This document shows positions 58,815 to 58,926 of a stretch of DNA of 58,926 nt, piece after piece. Below the pieces are notes generated by a model. The model was not told where the DNA came from. It searched no databases and saw only the letters and a program-made list of their open reading frames with translations. How positions within the stretch are numbered: the first letter of the stretch is position 1; every line of letters begins with the position of its first letter. This stretch comes from Myxococcota bacterium (lineage in GTDB: Bacteria > Myxococcota_A > Polyangia > Palsa-1104 > JAEUJZ01). The position numbers and the translations under genes are program-made. Location: NCBI GenBank assembly GCA_025057315.1, contig JANWXW010000128.1, positions 1 to 58,926 of the forward strand, given 5' to 3'.

Positions 58815-58919
58815 GCGCCCATGCACCCCCCGCAGGCGCCCCGGCACCCCCCGCCTGCGCCCCGGCACCCCCCCCCGGCGCCCCAGCACCCCCCGCGAGC
58901 GCCCCCGCCCCCCCCCCGG
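58815..58919. repeat. C-rich 21-bp tandem repeat (five copies)
   Basis: Five consecutive 21-bp units start at 58815, 58836, 58857, 58878 and 58899. The consensus is GCGCCCCGGCACCCCCCGC plus two variable bases; the last unit is degenerate and C-only in part. The array may continue past the window. The minus strand is a ladder of G runs and could form G-quadruplexes. The 67 bp between the propeller gene stop and the array show no gene. Confidence 0.85.
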
Positions 58920-58926
58920 GCCGGCC

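Noticed and set aside
56915..58822. Long open frame opposite to the propeller-like gene.
   Set aside because: Low-complexity Gln/Ala/Pro composition typical of GC-rich antisense frames; the + strand shows regular propeller-like repeats.

Overview
The window is GC-rich, tightly packed chromosomal DNA from a Myxococcota-like (former Deltaproteobacteria) bacterium. This placement is inferred from a TIGR02266-type PilZ protein, the long delta-type GspN of a type II secretion system (T2SS), an FHA/TonB protein of the AgmX/PglI kind, a giant TPR protein of about 4,000 residues, an OmpA protein with thrombospondin type 3 repeats, and several small Cys-rich lipoproteins. I see no insertion sequence, integrase, CRISPR array or phage gene.

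Layout. (1) 1-6.9 kb, mostly + strand: the end of a large polytopic membrane protein, a GNAT acetyltransferase, a PilZ protein, a reverse-strand membrane protein, then N-acetylmuramoyl-L-alanine amidase, rph, rdgB and two tRNA genes (Pro-TGG, Arg-TCT). (2) 6.9-21.6 kb, - strand: a complete gspC-D-E-F-G-H-I-J-K-L-M-N operon in canonical order, followed by a small Cys-rich lipoprotein. The prepilin peptidase is not here. (3) 21.8-23.2 kb, - strand: an NtrC-type sigma-54 response regulator directly upstream of gspC. (4) 23.3-45.8 kb, - strand: a cluster of TPR proteins, an FHA/TonB inner-membrane protein and one giant 3,981-residue TPR protein. Its order matches the Myxococcus xanthus gltD(agmU)-gltE(aglT)-gltF-gltG(pglI)-...-gltI(agmK) gliding locus and the paralogous nfs sporulation locus, but without beta-barrel partners, gltJ/agmX or the AglRQS motor in the window. 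(5) 46.2-46.7 kb, + strand: a Cys-rich lipoprotein. (6) 46.7-50.2 kb, - strand: rpsP-khpA-rimM-trmD-SPOUT methyltransferase-rplS-yraN. (7) 50.4-53.0 kb, - strand: comM-recA, overlapping. (8) 53.2-55.2 kb, - strand: OmpA/TSP3 outer-membrane protein. (9) 55.3-58.7 kb, + strand: a TIM-barrel-like protein, a lipoprotein and a propeller-like repeat protein. (10) 58.8 kb to the end: a C-rich 21-bp tandem repeat.

How it fits together. About 39 kb (45.8 down to 6.9 kb) is co-directional and devoted to the envelope. A trans-envelope TPR/FHA/TonB machine is followed by a sigma-54 regulator and a whole T2SS. A strong intrinsic terminator after the FHA/TonB gene, and promoter candidates before the first TPR gene and before the giant TPR gene, split this block into separate transcription units. 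The most interesting points are the barrel-less Glt/Nfs-like machine, the protease-like but probably inactive C-terminal domain of the giant TPR protein, and a run of three genes near the right end whose -10-like boxes lie 6-8 nt from the start codon, suggesting leaderless mRNAs. All functions are read from sequence motifs and gene order; no search was run.
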